64,000 nt of DNA from an uncultured Eubacteriales bacterium (GCA_902786355.1 CADABZ010000002.1:112699-176698); one strand, 5' to 3'; positions 1-9,712 are shown, numbered from the stretch's first letter. The notes: a model not told the origin generated them from the sequence alone. A program made the numbers and translations.

Positions 1-540
1 AAGAAGAAGAACGATGCACCAGAACCTGCCGGTGCAACATATGCTGCAGGCGGTCCTGTACCGGTTAATCCTGTTACAGGAACAGGAAGACCTGCAGGTG
101 GAGCACCTGTAGTACCGCCAGCTGTCTCCGGAGGATATCCGGGAGGCCCTACACCTGATACAAGCGTTCTGAATCAGGGCTCTAATGAGACCACAGTTCT
201 CGGACAGGGCGCAGGAGAGACTTCTGTACTGGCTGAGACACATATAATGGGTCATCTAATCAGAGAAAAGAACGGCGAGAAGATCAACATCACAAGAGAG
301 AACTTCAAGATAGGACGTGAACGCAGCAGAGTTGATTACTGCATCAGTGACAACACAGCTATCGGACGTCACCACGCAACTATCATCGTAAGAAATGATG
401 AAGCATATCTTGTTGACCAGAACAGCCGCAACTTTACATTCGTAAACGACGTTAAGGTTGCGCCTAATGTAGAGACGAAACTGCAGGAAGGCGATAAGAT
501 CAGCTTCGCAGATGAAGTATATACATATCACGTAAGATAA
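1..540 (+). CDS. FHA-domain protein, C-terminal part (5' end outside window)
   Basis: The reading frame is open from base 1 to the TAA at 538-540, so the start lies upstream; the internal ATG at 247 is not the true start. Residues 1-80 are a Pro/Gly/Ala-rich linker that ends in three repeats of the form (D/E)T(S/T)VL: DTSVL, ETTVL and ETSVL. Residues about 82-179 are a forkhead-associated domain, with an IGR strand, a GRHHA motif in place of the usual SRxHA, and NSRNFTFVN in place of NSTNGTFVN. FHA domains bind phosphothreonine, and the repeated Thr motifs are plausible targets of the kinases encoded just downstream. Clostridial proteins of this layout often begin with a zinc ribbon, like the one encoded at the end of this window; that is inference here. 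Role: phospho-signalling adaptor of the STPK/PP2C/T7SS locus. Confidence 0.85.
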   Translation, partial: KKKNDAPEPAGATYAAGGPVPVNPVTGTGRPAGGAPVVPPAVSGGYPGGPTPDTSVLNQGSNETTVLGQGAGETSVLAETHIMGHLIREKNGEKINITRENFKIGRERSRVDYCISDNTAIGRHHATIIVRNDEAYLVDQNSRNFTFVNDVKVAPNVETKLQEGDKISFADEVYTYHVR

Positions 541-551
541 AATGCTTTTTT

Positions 552-628
552 CATAAGACCCTCACCCTTATGAAACGCTGGTGCTGTACTGATGGAGCGC
601 AGCACCAGCGCCTTATAACGTTATAAGG
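552..628 (+). terminator. three consecutive inverted repeats in the FHA/PP2C gap
   Basis: Three hairpins follow each other in the 121-base gap. The first is CATAAG/CTTATG (552-557 with 567-572). The second is a perfect 11-bp stem, CGCTGGTGCTG with its complement (576-586 with 600-610, 13-base loop). The third is the 18-base palindrome CCTTATAACGTTATAAGG (611-628), followed by a short T run at 634-638. The block could terminate or attenuate transcription between the FHA gene and the phosphatase gene, or stabilise the upstream mRNA. The T run is short, so strong termination is uncertain. Confidence 0.55.
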
Positions 629-661
629 CTAGCTTTTTAATATGAATTGTCAGGAGATAAA

Positions 662-1429
662 ATGGAATTTCTTACAGCCAGTTATACCGATGTAGGAATA
701 AGGAAAAAAACCAATCAGGATTCTATGATGATTCTTAGGGCGGAGAGCATCGGCCATAAGATACTCTTTGCATCGGTCTGTGATGGCATGGGAGGTCTTG
801 CCAAAGGAGAACTGGCTAGTGCGACGATGGTGCGCGCGCTTGATGCATGGTTCCGGGAACGATTTCCGGTATTGCTGGCGAAAGGCTTTTCTCCGGATGA
901 TATCTGGGACGAATGGGAAAAACTGATCGAGTTCACTAATCGGGCTATATCTAATTATGCCACAGATAACAGAACCAGTCTGGGAACGACGTGTACCGCG
1001 CTGCTTCTTCTGGACAACCTGTTTTACCTTATGAATGTCGGAGATTCCAGAATTTACAGACTCGCAGATAATATCTATCAGCTTACTAAAGATCAGACTG
1101 TTGTCCAGCGCGAAATAGATGCAGGAAGAATGACCTATGAACAGGCAATGGTCGATCCTGAAAGAAGCGTTCTGCTGCAGTGTATAGGTGCGACAGCAGA
1201 CGTACATCCGGATTATATGTCAGGAGTTGCAAATCAGGGAGATGTATTCATGCTTTGCAGCGATGGATTCAGGCATAGAGTTGATGCAATGGAATTCTAT
1301 CAGGTCTTTCATCCATCATTGATGTCTACAAAGCAGCTAATGGAGCAAAGACTTAAAGAGATGACAGATCTGAATATTCAGCGTGGAGAGGATGACAACA
1401 TCAGCGCCATGCTGATCAAACTGCTGTAG
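662..1429 (+). CDS. PP2C-family serine/threonine protein phosphatase
   Basis: A 255-residue metal-dependent phosphatase expected to remove phosphate from Ser/Thr of the proteins phosphorylated by the adjacent kinases. PP2C motifs appear in order: TDVG..K.NQD at residues 9-20, CDGMGG at 40-45, LGTTCTA, NVGDSRIYRL, LTKDQT, a CSDGF motif and GEDDNIS near the C terminus. These include the Asp residues that bind the two metal ions. The ATG at 662 is preferred over the TTG at 647 because AGGAG (652-656) sits 5 bases upstream of it. The protein is cytoplasmic, with no membrane helix. It is 34 bases from the kinase gene, the usual phosphatase-kinase pairing of Gram-positive bacteria (PrpC/PknB type). 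It differs from classical PrpC in having Gln (KDQT) where His (KDHS/T) is common. Confidence 0.93.
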   Translation: MEFLTASYTDVGIRKKTNQDSMMILRAESIGHKILFASVCDGMGGLAKGELASATMVRALDAWFRERFPVLLAKGFSPDDIWDEWEKLIEFTNRAISNYATDNRTSLGTTCTALLLLDNLFYLMNVGDSRIYRLADNIYQLTKDQTVVQREIDAGRMTYEQAMVDPERSVLLQCIGATADVHPDYMSGVANQGDVFMLCSDGFRHRVDAMEFYQVFHPSLMSTKQLMEQRLKEMTDLNIQRGEDDNISAMLIKLL

Positions 1430-1463
1430 TATCACATGCTCACAGCATCGAAAGGATACCTGT

Positions 1464-3263
1464 ATGCTAGAAATCGGTTCGGTTCTGGACGGCAAGTACA
1501 AAATACTGAATGAAATAGGCCACGGCGGGATGAGCGTGGTCTACTTGGCTTTGAACGAAAGAGCTAATAAAACATGGGCAGTAAAAGAAGTCAGGAAAGA
1601 CGGTGGAAACGACAATGAGGTTGTAAGTCAGGGATTGATCGCTGAGACTGAAATGCTCAAAAAGCTCAATCATCCCAATCTACCAAGCATTGTAGATGTA
1701 ATAGATACGAAAGACACGTTCATTATTGTAATGGACTACATTGAGGGGCGGAGCCTTCAGTCCGTGCTTAATCACACAGGCGCACAGGATCCGGAAAAGG
1801 TGCTTGAATGGTCTAAGCAGCTTTGCGATGTGCTTGGATATCTTCACAGCCGCCGTCCCGCAATCATATACAGAGACATGAAGCCTGCCAATGTCATGCT
1901 CCGACCGGATGGTCAGGTTGCACTTATAGATTTTGGTACGGCAAGAGAATACAAAGAACATAGCCAAGGAGATACAACATGGCTGGGCACTCGTGGCTAT
2001 GCAGCACCTGAGCAATTTGGAGGAAGAGGACAGACTGACGCCAGAACGGATATCTATTGTCTTGGCGCGACTATGTATCACCTTCTTACAGGATACAGCC
2101 CTGCGGATACGCAATTTGTAATATATCCAATCGGACAGCTTGTTCCGTCTCTTGCCGGTAGTGGACTTGAAAAGGTTGTTGCGAAATGCTGTGAACCGGA
2201 CCCTGCCAACAGATATCAGAGCTGCGCAGAACTGATGTATGCGCTTGAGCATGTCCATGACGAAGATGCTAAGGCTATAAATGAGCGTAATCGTAAATGG
2301 AGACTGTTCGTAGCTAGCTGTGTTATCACTGCGATTGGTCTGGTCGGCATAATCGGCTTTGGCATTACAGGAATAGTTGCCGAGAACAAGACCTATGACA
2401 GCAAATATAAAGCAGCACAGACCATTGATGACAGCAAAGAAAAGCAGGAAAAATGTGCGGAATTGATGGACCTGAAACCAGAAAAAGCGGAAGCATATTC
2501 ATTAATGCTGTCTGCTATGGAGGAACCTGCGAGTGAAGCTGGAGAGAAGATCACTTCGTCAGAACATAAGATTCTGGAAGATGCTTTTGTAAAACATAAA
2601 GAGGATTTCAGAAAAGGCAACAGGAAGCAATATCTGGATTTCCAGTATCAAAGAGGGGTGGATTACTTCAGCTATTTCACTGGGAATAAGGCTGTAACGA
2701 AAGCAATCCTTGATGATATCAGCAATGATGAAAAGATAGACGACGAGGATTTCAGGAAAAAAGTATCAAAATGTCTGAGTGTTTTCTGCAGCATTTATAT
2801 CCTTGAAAGCACTCCGGATAATGTTGAAACCGGAGGCACGAATTTGTCAGACCTCATGACTGATGATTCAGATAAAACGGGTAAGAATGACTATGCTGAG
2901 CTATGGGAAAGCGTAGAAGGCATAGCGTCAGATCCTAAGAAAATAGATGAAATAACCGGAAGTCCGATTCTTTCAGCAATTCTTTACAGAGAAGCAGCAA
3001 AACAGATAAGCAGTTATTCTGTTCTTTTCCAGAGCGGAGGAGTATCAAAAGAGAGCATGAGAGCACTGATGACCGCGGCCGAGCAATATGTTGATTCAGC
3101 AGACCGAGGAGCAGACTCGAAGTATTCTGCCGCACTTGATGAAGCAGAAGAAGCTATAAGTGAAGCAATACTTCAGCTGAATCGAAAGAACACGAAAGAC
3201 CCAGGCCTGGCTTCAGACCTGTCAGCAGAAGAGTCACAGCCGGATTCCGGAAGCACTGAATAA
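1464..3263 (+). CDS. membrane Ser/Thr protein kinase (PknB-like), no PASTA repeats
   Basis: A 599-residue kinase. The N-terminal cytoplasmic kinase domain (residues about 10-270) shows the glycine loop GHGGMSVVY (19-27), ATP-binding Lys41, a YRDMKPAN catalytic loop with Asp138 (the usual His is Tyr), DFG at 156-158, and GTRGYAAPEQF in the activation segment. One membrane helix (about 281-305) follows, then an extracytoplasmic Ser/Glu-rich helical region of about 290 residues with no recognisable PASTA repeats. The start has AAAGGA about 8 bases upstream. It sits between the PP2C gene and a membrane protein gene, in the same operon as the T7SS genes. Likely substrates are Thr motifs in the neighbouring FHA partners (inference). 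The ectodomain matches no family I know, so its ligand is unknown. Confidence 0.92.
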   Translation: MLEIGSVLDGKYKILNEIGHGGMSVVYLALNERANKTWAVKEVRKDGGNDNEVVSQGLIAETEMLKKLNHPNLPSIVDVIDTKDTFIIVMDYIEGRSLQSVLNHTGAQDPEKVLEWSKQLCDVLGYLHSRRPAIIYRDMKPANVMLRPDGQVALIDFGTAREYKEHSQGDTTWLGTRGYAAPEQFGGRGQTDARTDIYCLGATMYHLLTGYSPADTQFVIYPIGQLVPSLAGSGLEKVVAKCCEPDPANRYQSCAELMYALEHVHDEDAKAINERNRKWRLFVASCVITAIGLVGIIGFGITGIVAENKTYDSKYKAAQTIDDSKEKQEKCAELMDLKPEKAEAYSLMLSAMEEPASEAGEKITSSEHKILEDAFVKHKEDFRKGNRKQYLDFQYQRGVDYFSYFTGNKAVTKAILDDISNDEKIDDEDFRKKVSKCLSVFCSIYILESTPDNVETGGTNLSDLMTDDSDKTGKNDYAELWESVEGIASDPKKIDEITGSPILSAILYREAAKQISSYSVLFQSGGVSKESMRALMTAAEQYVDSADRGADSKYSAALDEAEEAISEAILQLNRKNTKDPGLASDLSAEESQPDSGSTE

Positions 3264-3274
3264 GGAGGTCGATC

Positions 3275-3925
3275 ATGCAGATAGAAACTTTACTTCAGGT
3301 CGCCTCAATATGCTTCCGAGTCAGTATCGCACTCTTTCTGCTTGGAGCAGTCATCACGGTACTGCTTTACCGGAAGCTGAATATAAAAGAAATATATCTC
3401 ATACGTTCCGGAAAAGCAAAGAGACGCCAGATCGGAGAGCTTGAACAGCATAATCGGGAAACCGGCAATCTCAGAGATTTTATTGATCTTGACTATACGA
3501 CAGGCAGCCTCAAAAAACTAGTTAGAAAAAAAGAGCAAAAGACAGAGGCAACAGATCAGGACTCTCAATTCAAAAGAGAAATTCACAGCGGCAATACCGG
3601 TGTATTCAGCACACCATCAGGAGAGATTAGTGCGCCGAGCAGAGGCCAGGATGATAAAGTATCCGGCAGCTCATTCATCGCACTTACGGGTGATAAGCCG
3701 GCAACAGAACCAGCTGAAGGCAGTCCATCCCCGGTATCAGACGAAGGAGAGACTGTTAAGCTGTCAGATATGATTTCCGCAGACTATAACGCGCGTATCA
3801 ATACAGCGTATCAGCAAGGGAATACAGGAGATATAGCGGCCCCTGCACCAGCAGAACCAATGGTACCTGTAAACATTATTTCTGCTGAACTCATCATTCA
3901 TACCAATGAAGTCATAGCGATATGA
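3275..3925 (+). CDS. bitopic membrane protein of unknown function in kinase operon
   Basis: A 216-residue protein preceded by a strong TAAGGAGG site 11 bases after the kinase stop. An N-terminal helix (about residues 12-32) spans the membrane. The rest is charged and low-complexity (Ser/Thr/Pro/Ala/Gln), most likely a cytoplasmic disordered tail. The tail holds GETVKLSD, which resembles the ETTVL motifs of the first protein in the window, and so is a possible phosphothreonine site for FHA recognition. I recognise no family. Its position between a receptor-type kinase and a giant surface protein suggests a role in the same membrane complex or as a kinase substrate; that is inference. The downstream reading frame opens at the overlapping ATGACA, but the real next start is 72 bases further on. 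Confidence 0.7.
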   Translation: MQIETLLQVASICFRVSIALFLLGAVITVLLYRKLNIKEIYLIRSGKAKRRQIGELEQHNRETGNLRDFIDLDYTTGSLKKLVRKKEQKTEATDQDSQFKREIHSGNTGVFSTPSGEISAPSRGQDDKVSGSSFIALTGDKPATEPAEGSPSPVSDEGETVKLSDMISADYNARINTAYQQGNTGDIAAPAPAEPMVPVNIISAELIIHTNEVIAI

Positions 3926-3996
3926 CACCCCCGAAAAGGGATATAAGGAAATTTTATTTATCAGAGGTAATCAATTATTACCAGAAGGAGAAAGCG

Positions 3997-6900
3997 ATGA
4001 ACAAGAAGAAAGGCAACACCAGCCGGATCCTTGCTATTCTGTGTGCATTAGCTATGATAGTGACCGCATTTCCAGCAGGTCTCTGGGCCGGCGGAGCTTA
4101 TGCAGCAGACGAAAATGCATCGGTTGCAGCAGAGGCAGAGCCCGCTGCAGGAGAAAACGAGGCAGAAGAGCCTGGTGGAGCAGATCAGGCCGAACCACAG
4201 GAACAGGCATCTCAGCCTGAGAATGACCAGCCTTCAGTAGAAGGTGAATCTAAGGCAGAAGAAAAGCCGGTAGTCCAGGAGACAGAACCTGAAAAAGAGA
4301 TCACTGAACCTGCTGAAAATGCTGAGGTCGATAAGGAAGAGGCCAAAGCAGAGGAAAAAGCAGAGACAGAAGAACCTGATGCAAAGGAAGACACTGCAGA
4401 GGAAGATGTCTTTAAGGTCAGATTCGATTTCGCGGAGAACTATGCGAACTTCAATCAGATAAATGATGAAACCACAGAACCAGGTGGCAAATTTACTCTG
4501 CCGAAAAAGCCTGAAGCCAGAAAAACTCTGTACAAAGCGGGCGACGGCAAGGAATACTACTTCACAGGCTGGAAATATGATGGTGAAGAGTATGAGCCAG
4601 GCGATGCTGTAGTTCTTGATTCTGATACTGTATTCAAGGCTGTATGGAAACAGACATATACAATTGAATTCAGTACTAAAGGAATCGTAGCTGATGAGGT
4701 CGAGTCTCAGACAGAAGTGTATGGAGAACCGGTTGTACTTCCGGACGAAACCGCCAAGAAGGCCGGATATGATTTTATCGGATGGACACCGGACAAAGGT
4801 GAAACCGTATTTGCACCTGGCACATCTATCGCAGCCAGCAGAATACAGCCATCAAGGTCAAAGGCGCAGATGAGACTTCTTGGTGTCACAGAAGACACTT
4901 CCAGGCCAGATGTGTATATTGAGATCGAAGAACACTTTCCGAATGAGGAAGACCCAATAATGGGCTATGCGACATTTAAAGTTACAGCATTCGACAAAGG
5001 CTCAGGAGTCGATAAAGTAGAAATAACAAATAATGATACTGGTGACACGGGCTGGCAAGAGATCAGTAACGGGGAAGTAGTAAAGGGTTATTATAATCGG
5101 TTCCTACATGCAAGAGCTTTTGACAAAGCAGGTAATAAAAGTGAACCAACGTTTGTCATTGTAACAACAGGAATGCAAAAGCATTCAGCTGCTGAGTTTA
5201 CTGATATCAAAGTAGATGGGAAAGAAGCAATAGCACAAGACGGAGAAATAGATGCATCAAATGTTGCAAAGAAGGAACACACGATAGGCTTCTCCCTAAG
5301 CAAAGAGGTGTCTGCATTAAGGGCTTATATAGATGATAAAGAGATAACTGGTGATATCGCTGGAGATTATGCCAGTGGATATACTCTTAACTTGTCAGGA
5401 GATGATCTGAACGGGGAAAAAACTGTCTCGATAGTAGCGAGGTCAACCTTCACACATTCAGATCTGGCAATAAAACTTGCCTTTGATAATGCGAAACCAT
5501 CTGTCAAGTCATTCTCGATGAAGGGTGGTAATAGTTTCGGTTATTACAACGCATCTGGAGACTGGACTCTGGAAGCTGAGGCTGATAAAGAACTTGCTTC
5601 CGCAGAATTCAATATCGGAGGAGAGAAGTTCCCGGGAAAAGTAGAAGGCAAGAAGGCCAGCGCAACTATTACTAAGGAAGAAGTAGAGGAAAAGTTCAAA
5701 GGGGCAGAGGGCGAATATGAAATCTCTGTTGCTGCAAAAGACACAGCAGATAATGAAAACGAAGAAGATGATCAGAAGCTCGCAAACGTTGAGGCTCCTG
5801 AAGGGTTGTATTCAGACAACAAGATCATCATAGACACTGTTGCACCAAAACTTACAAAGGTTGAAACTACTCCATCAAGTTTACTAGATCCTAAAGATAA
5901 TAATTATTATTATCAGAAAGCTGCGTCAACTACATACACTATCAAAGATAGTTATCCTGATACGATGAACCTCAGCTACAAGAAAGATGGCGAGTCGACA
6001 GATCCAATAGTTGAAAAAGAAAAGAATACTATAACAGCTGATTGGAAAGGGGATTTCACATATAGTGATATTACTCTCACAGCTACAGATAAAGCAGGAA
6101 ATCTTCTTGAAAATGGCTCTACGCCGAGCACTGAGGACACAGTAACTGTCGAAAATGGTATAGCCGCATTTACTTATGGAAAAGTAATAGATACTAAGGC
6201 ACCGCAGGTAACAGTTAACTATGATTCCAATGCTAAACTTTATGTATATGAAGATGGCGTATTTGTAAATGATACCGTATCGTTTAAGCTCAGTATAGAG
6301 AAGGACGATAACCTTGACAAAGATGCAGTCAGCGTCAAACTGCTTAAAGATGGAGTAATCGATCCAAAAACTACCATTGCGATTGATACAGCAGAAGATG
6401 GAAAGCTGGAGGCAGAGGGAGTCATCTGTCTAAAGGATAGTGAAGGACTGAATGATGGTGAGTATTGCCTGCAGATAACAGGAACAGACAGAGCTGGACA
6501 TGCTGTACAGATCACTGAAGTAAAACCTGAAAATGCAAAGATCATGAGTGGAAAATGGCCAGATGCAAAAGAAGATAATATCAATGTCAAATTCGTTCTG
6601 GACAATACAGCACCGAAGTACACATCTTCAGACTTCTCTGAGGTTTCAGAAGGCGCGTCCCCTGATGGCAACACTGCATATTATCAGAATGCAGTATCAG
6701 GAAAGTTCACTATTAATGAAAACAACTTCGCTGAGAATAGAATAATAGCAGGTTACACAAAGGCAGATGGCAAACAGTACAGTAAAGTAGAACTAAAATG
6801 GCCAGATAAACCTAGTGCCACTGGAAAATGCAAAGGCAAAACATATACTGTTGAAACCCCTGATGAAGCAGGTGTATACAGACTGCTTATTACGGGAGAA

Positions 6901-9639
6901 GATAAAGCCGGAAACCTTCTTGAAAAGGAAAAAGATGATACATCGGATATTTACAACGAAACAGAACAGAATGCTGATGGACAATTCTGGTCATTCAATA
7001 AGGTCGTAGATAAAGATGATCCTGGCTATATTCTGAGCATTTCTGATACTCAGGGTGAATATTACAGAAAGATAGTAGATGTAAGAGATAAGGATGCTGC
7101 AGGAGAGGAAAAATACAAGCCTTTCAGAAAGAACAGAACAGCAAGCATCGTAGTAAAAGGAGATGACGCTTCTCCAGTAAAAGTCAGCTATGACATTCTT
7201 GCAATTGACAGTAATGGCAAGGCCGGAGAATGGAAAAAGGTCAATGACATACCTTATACTGCTGATTACGCCGACAATCTTTCTGTACCATCAGAAAAAT
7301 CAGGAGAAACGCAGTTTAAAGTTGCTAATATCACTGTCATGGACAGATCCGGGCGTAAGGTGGAACTGGGAATGAGCAACCCGGTTTATCTGGACGGAAC
7401 GAGGCCTGTTAATGATATTATTCAGCCGATTGCAAAGATAAAATCAACTACTGCTATCACCAAGAGAGTACAGAATAAAGATCTTTACAATAAGTCAGTT
7501 AATCTTTCGTTTGAAGTGTCAGACCCTAACGAGAACAAATCCAGTTCCGGGTTAGCAAAAGTCTGGTATGAAGCATACATCGATGGAACTGTCGTAGATA
7601 AAGGCGAACTTGATGGTACAGATGGATATTTCCTCAATTTAAGTGAATCTGAAGCAGAGCAGGCAGCCAAAGAGGATAAATTAACTTATAAGAAGAATGC
7701 AGCAATAACTATTCCTGCAAAGAGCAAGTATGAATCAAACAACATCAGAATTGTTCTGCATGCGATAGACAATGCAGGGAACGAAACTAGTACCAGCACC
7801 GTTTTCGGTATAGATTCTGTTGGCCCAGAGATTGTCATTAGCTATGATAATAATTCGGTTAAGAACGAAAAGTATTTTAAAGCGAACAGAACTGCGACGG
7901 TAACCGTTACAGAAAGAAACCTCGGAACATATAGCAAAAAAGTGAATATAAAGACAGAGGTTGGTGTTCCAGGCAGTTGGTCTTACTCTGAAGGAGGAAG
8001 TGCCAGCGGAAACAATGATAAATGGATAAAACGCCTGTATTACACAAAAGATGGTACATACAACATGACTGTATCAGGCACCGACGCACTTGGAAATCCG
8101 GCACATGTAACTTATACAGGAACTGCGAACAGACACTTTGTTATTGACAAAACGGCTCCGCTTCTTGCGGTTTACTTTGACAATAACAGTGTCCGCAATG
8201 GCAAGTACTACAATGCGGACAGAGTAGCTACGATCGATATCAGAGAGCTGAATTTCAGAGATTCCGATGTCACTATCAAAGGCAAGGCTACCGCTCCTAG
8301 GGGTGGTGCTATGGGATTCCCGTCACGCAGCGGATTCTCATCGAGTGGTATCAACAGATTTGCAACGATCCCGTTTGTCAGGGAAGGACGTTTCAACTTT
8401 GATGTTGATTTCGTCGATCTTGCAGGCAATAAGGCTAAGACCGTTTCGATCAGCGAGTTTGTAATCGACAAAACAAAGCCTACTGTCAGAATCGAGAATG
8501 TCATCGACGGTGGCATCTATCGCAACTCGGTAGCACCGAGGGCGGTATTTGATGATGATAATTTCAGCCTTGGCGATAGCTCGTTCCGATTCACAGGAGT
8601 CAGAAAGATAGATAGATCAGAGCTTGTGTCTGCCTTCAGATCCAATGGAGAATATGGCGGAGTATATATACTCAATGATATCCCTCAGATAAGGGCTAAT
8701 GATGATATCTACACCGCATATGCAACATCAACTGATATGGCCGGAAATACAACAACTGTACAGGTAATATTCAGTGTCAACAGATTTGGATCGACATACG
8801 ACTACAACAATGATAAAACCACAGAGAATCTTGTAGCTAAGAAAACAGGCCGCTTCTACACTAACAAAGCCGAAGATCTTCAGCTGAGAGAAATCAACGT
8901 CAATCATATCAAGAATTACAGTCTGACTCTCGACAGAGGCGGAAACAGTGTCAAGCTGAAGGAAGGAAAAGATTATACTGTTACTAAGAAAGAATCCGAA
9001 CAGGGTGTTCAGTATATCTATAAGATAAGCAAGGACGTTGTCACCGATGAAGGCAGCTATAATATCGTAGCCAAGTCTGAGGATGAGGCCGGAAATATCA
9101 ATACTAATGCGGCAATCAGATCCGAAAACAAGGACAGCGAAGTGCCTGTAAGATTCGTATACGATGTAACCAAGCCGGTGATCAATGTTGTTGACCCAGG
9201 AAACAACAAGGTCATAGAGCTGAAGAAATCACCATACTATGGTATATCTGCTCTTGACATAGGTATCAAACCGGATGATGATTGGGCACTTGGCGGAAAG
9301 ATCAAGCTTATACTCAGAGACGGTGAGAACGAGTATGTTGAGGAGTACAGCGGTAAAGAATTCTGGGAGATCATGGGAGAGAACAGTGACAAGAAGTTCT
9401 TCCCTGAGACGATCAAAAGCGGAAGCAGGACGAAGACTCTTGATGTAACCGTATGGGATGCTGCCGGTAATGAAGAGACCGCTCATTACGATATCACAGT
9501 ACTGAATGGCGTAGGAGATGTAGCAAGACGTTACTGGTATCTCCTGCTGCTCCTCCTTGGAGTTGCAGCTGGCGGATACGCTTACTACAGACATCGCAAA
9601 AACGATGACGATGATGAGAAAGAGGACGACGCTGCATGA
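3997..9639 (+). CDS. giant Ig-repeat surface protein with C-terminal membrane anchor
   Basis: An 1880-residue exported protein. The ATG at 3997 is chosen because AGAAGGAG ends 6 bases before it and a classic signal peptide follows directly (Lys-rich N terminus, hydrophobic core, cleavage near AYA-AD at about residue 41). Order of parts: an Ala/Glu/Pro-rich acidic linker (42-138); two InlB-type B repeats (about 139-276) with FTGWKYDG and FIGWTPD signatures; about eleven bacterial Ig-like modules (about 300-1830) bounded by D-x-x-x-P motifs such as DTVAP, DNTAP, DKTAP and DVTKP, with many DKAGN turns; and a hydrophobic helix (about 1846-1865) ending in an acidic tail. There is no LPXTG motif, so it is anchored by the membrane helix, not by sortase. 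Probable adhesin, cell-wall spacer or ectodomain scaffold of the kinase/T7SS complex. The cargo or ligand is unknown. Confidence 0.88.
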   Translation: MNKKKGNTSRILAILCALAMIVTAFPAGLWAGGAYAADENASVAAEAEPAAGENEAEEPGGADQAEPQEQASQPENDQPSVEGESKAEEKPVVQETEPEKEITEPAENAEVDKEEAKAEEKAETEEPDAKEDTAEEDVFKVRFDFAENYANFNQINDETTEPGGKFTLPKKPEARKTLYKAGDGKEYYFTGWKYDGEEYEPGDAVVLDSDTVFKAVWKQTYTIEFSTKGIVADEVESQTEVYGEPVVLPDETAKKAGYDFIGWTPDKGETVFAPGTSIAASRIQPSRSKAQMRLLGVTEDTSRPDVYIEIEEHFPNEEDPIMGYATFKVTAFDKGSGVDKVEITNNDTGDTGWQEISNGEVVKGYYNRFLHARAFDKAGNKSEPTFVIVTTGMQKHSAAEFTDIKVDGKEAIAQDGEIDASNVAKKEHTIGFSLSKEVSALRAYIDDKEITGDIAGDYASGYTLNLSGDDLNGEKTVSIVARSTFTHSDLAIKLAFDNAKPSVKSFSMKGGNSFGYYNASGDWTLEAEADKELASAEFNIGGEKFPGKVEGKKASATITKEEVEEKFKGAEGEYEISVAAKDTADNENEEDDQKLANVEAPEGLYSDNKIIIDTVAPKLTKVETTPSSLLDPKDNNYYYQKAASTTYTIKDSYPDTMNLSYKKDGESTDPIVEKEKNTITADWKGDFTYSDITLTATDKAGNLLENGSTPSTEDTVTVENGIAAFTYGKVIDTKAPQVTVNYDSNAKLYVYEDGVFVNDTVSFKLSIEKDDNLDKDAVSVKLLKDGVIDPKTTIAIDTAEDGKLEAEGVICLKDSEGLNDGEYCLQITGTDRAGHAVQITEVKPENAKIMSGKWPDAKEDNINVKFVLDNTAPKYTSSDFSEVSEGASPDGNTAYYQNAVSGKFTINENNFAENRIIAGYTKADGKQYSKVELKWPDKPSATGKCKGKTYTVETPDEAGVYRLLITGEDKAGNLLEKEKDDTSDIYNETEQNADGQFWSFNKVVDKDDPGYILSISDTQGEYYRKIVDVRDKDAAGEEKYKPFRKNRTASIVVKGDDASPVKVSYDILAIDSNGKAGEWKKVNDIPYTADYADNLSVPSEKSGETQFKVANITVMDRSGRKVELGMSNPVYLDGTRPVNDIIQPIAKIKSTTAITKRVQNKDLYNKSVNLSFEVSDPNENKSSSGLAKVWYEAYIDGTVVDKGELDGTDGYFLNLSESEAEQAAKEDKLTYKKNAAITIPAKSKYESNNIRIVLHAIDNAGNETSTSTVFGIDSVGPEIVISYDNNSVKNEKYFKANRTATVTVTERNLGTYSKKVNIKTEVGVPGSWSYSEGGSASGNNDKWIKRLYYTKDGTYNMTVSGTDALGNPAHVTYTGTANRHFVIDKTAPLLAVYFDNNSVRNGKYYNADRVATIDIRELNFRDSDVTIKGKATAPRGGAMGFPSRSGFSSSGINRFATIPFVREGRFNFDVDFVDLAGNKAKTVSISEFVIDKTKPTVRIENVIDGGIYRNSVAPRAVFDDDNFSLGDSSFRFTGVRKIDRSELVSAFRSNGEYGGVYILNDIPQIRANDDIYTAYATSTDMAGNTTTVQVIFSVNRFGSTYDYNNDKTTENLVAKKTGRFYTNKAEDLQLREINVNHIKNYSLTLDRGGNSVKLKEGKDYTVTKKESEQGVQYIYKISKDVVTDEGSYNIVAKSEDEAGNINTNAAIRSENKDSEVPVRFVYDVTKPVINVVDPGNNKVIELKKSPYYGISALDIGIKPDDDWALGGKIKLILRDGENEYVEEYSGKEFWEIMGENSDKKFFPETIKSGSRTKTLDVTVWDAAGNEETAHYDITVLNGVGDVARRYWYLLLLLLGVAAGGYAYYRHRKNDDDDEKEDDAA

Positions 9640-9678
9640 CCATGACCTGTGATATCTCAATGGCTCAATAGAACGCAC

Positions 9679-9712
9679 AGAGAGGTGCCGCCTTAACCGG
9701 CAGCACCTCTCT
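9679..9712 (+). terminator. stem-loop after the giant surface-protein gene
   Basis: Perfect 10-bp stem AGAGAGGTGC (9679-9688) with GCACCTCTCT (9703-9712). The stem continues, after one C-A mismatch, with GCC/GGC around a TTAACC loop. No T run follows, so it may act as an mRNA 3' stabiliser or partial terminator between the surface-protein gene and the second kinase gene. Confidence 0.55.

Noticed and set aside
4320-4400. Glu/Ala/Lys-rich DNA near-repeats in the surface-protein gene
   Set aside because: Low-complexity coding of an acidic linker, not a separate repeat element.
9530-9639. Sortase (LPXTG) anchor for the giant surface protein
   Set aside because: The C terminus is a hydrophobic helix plus acidic tail; no LPXTG-like motif precedes it.
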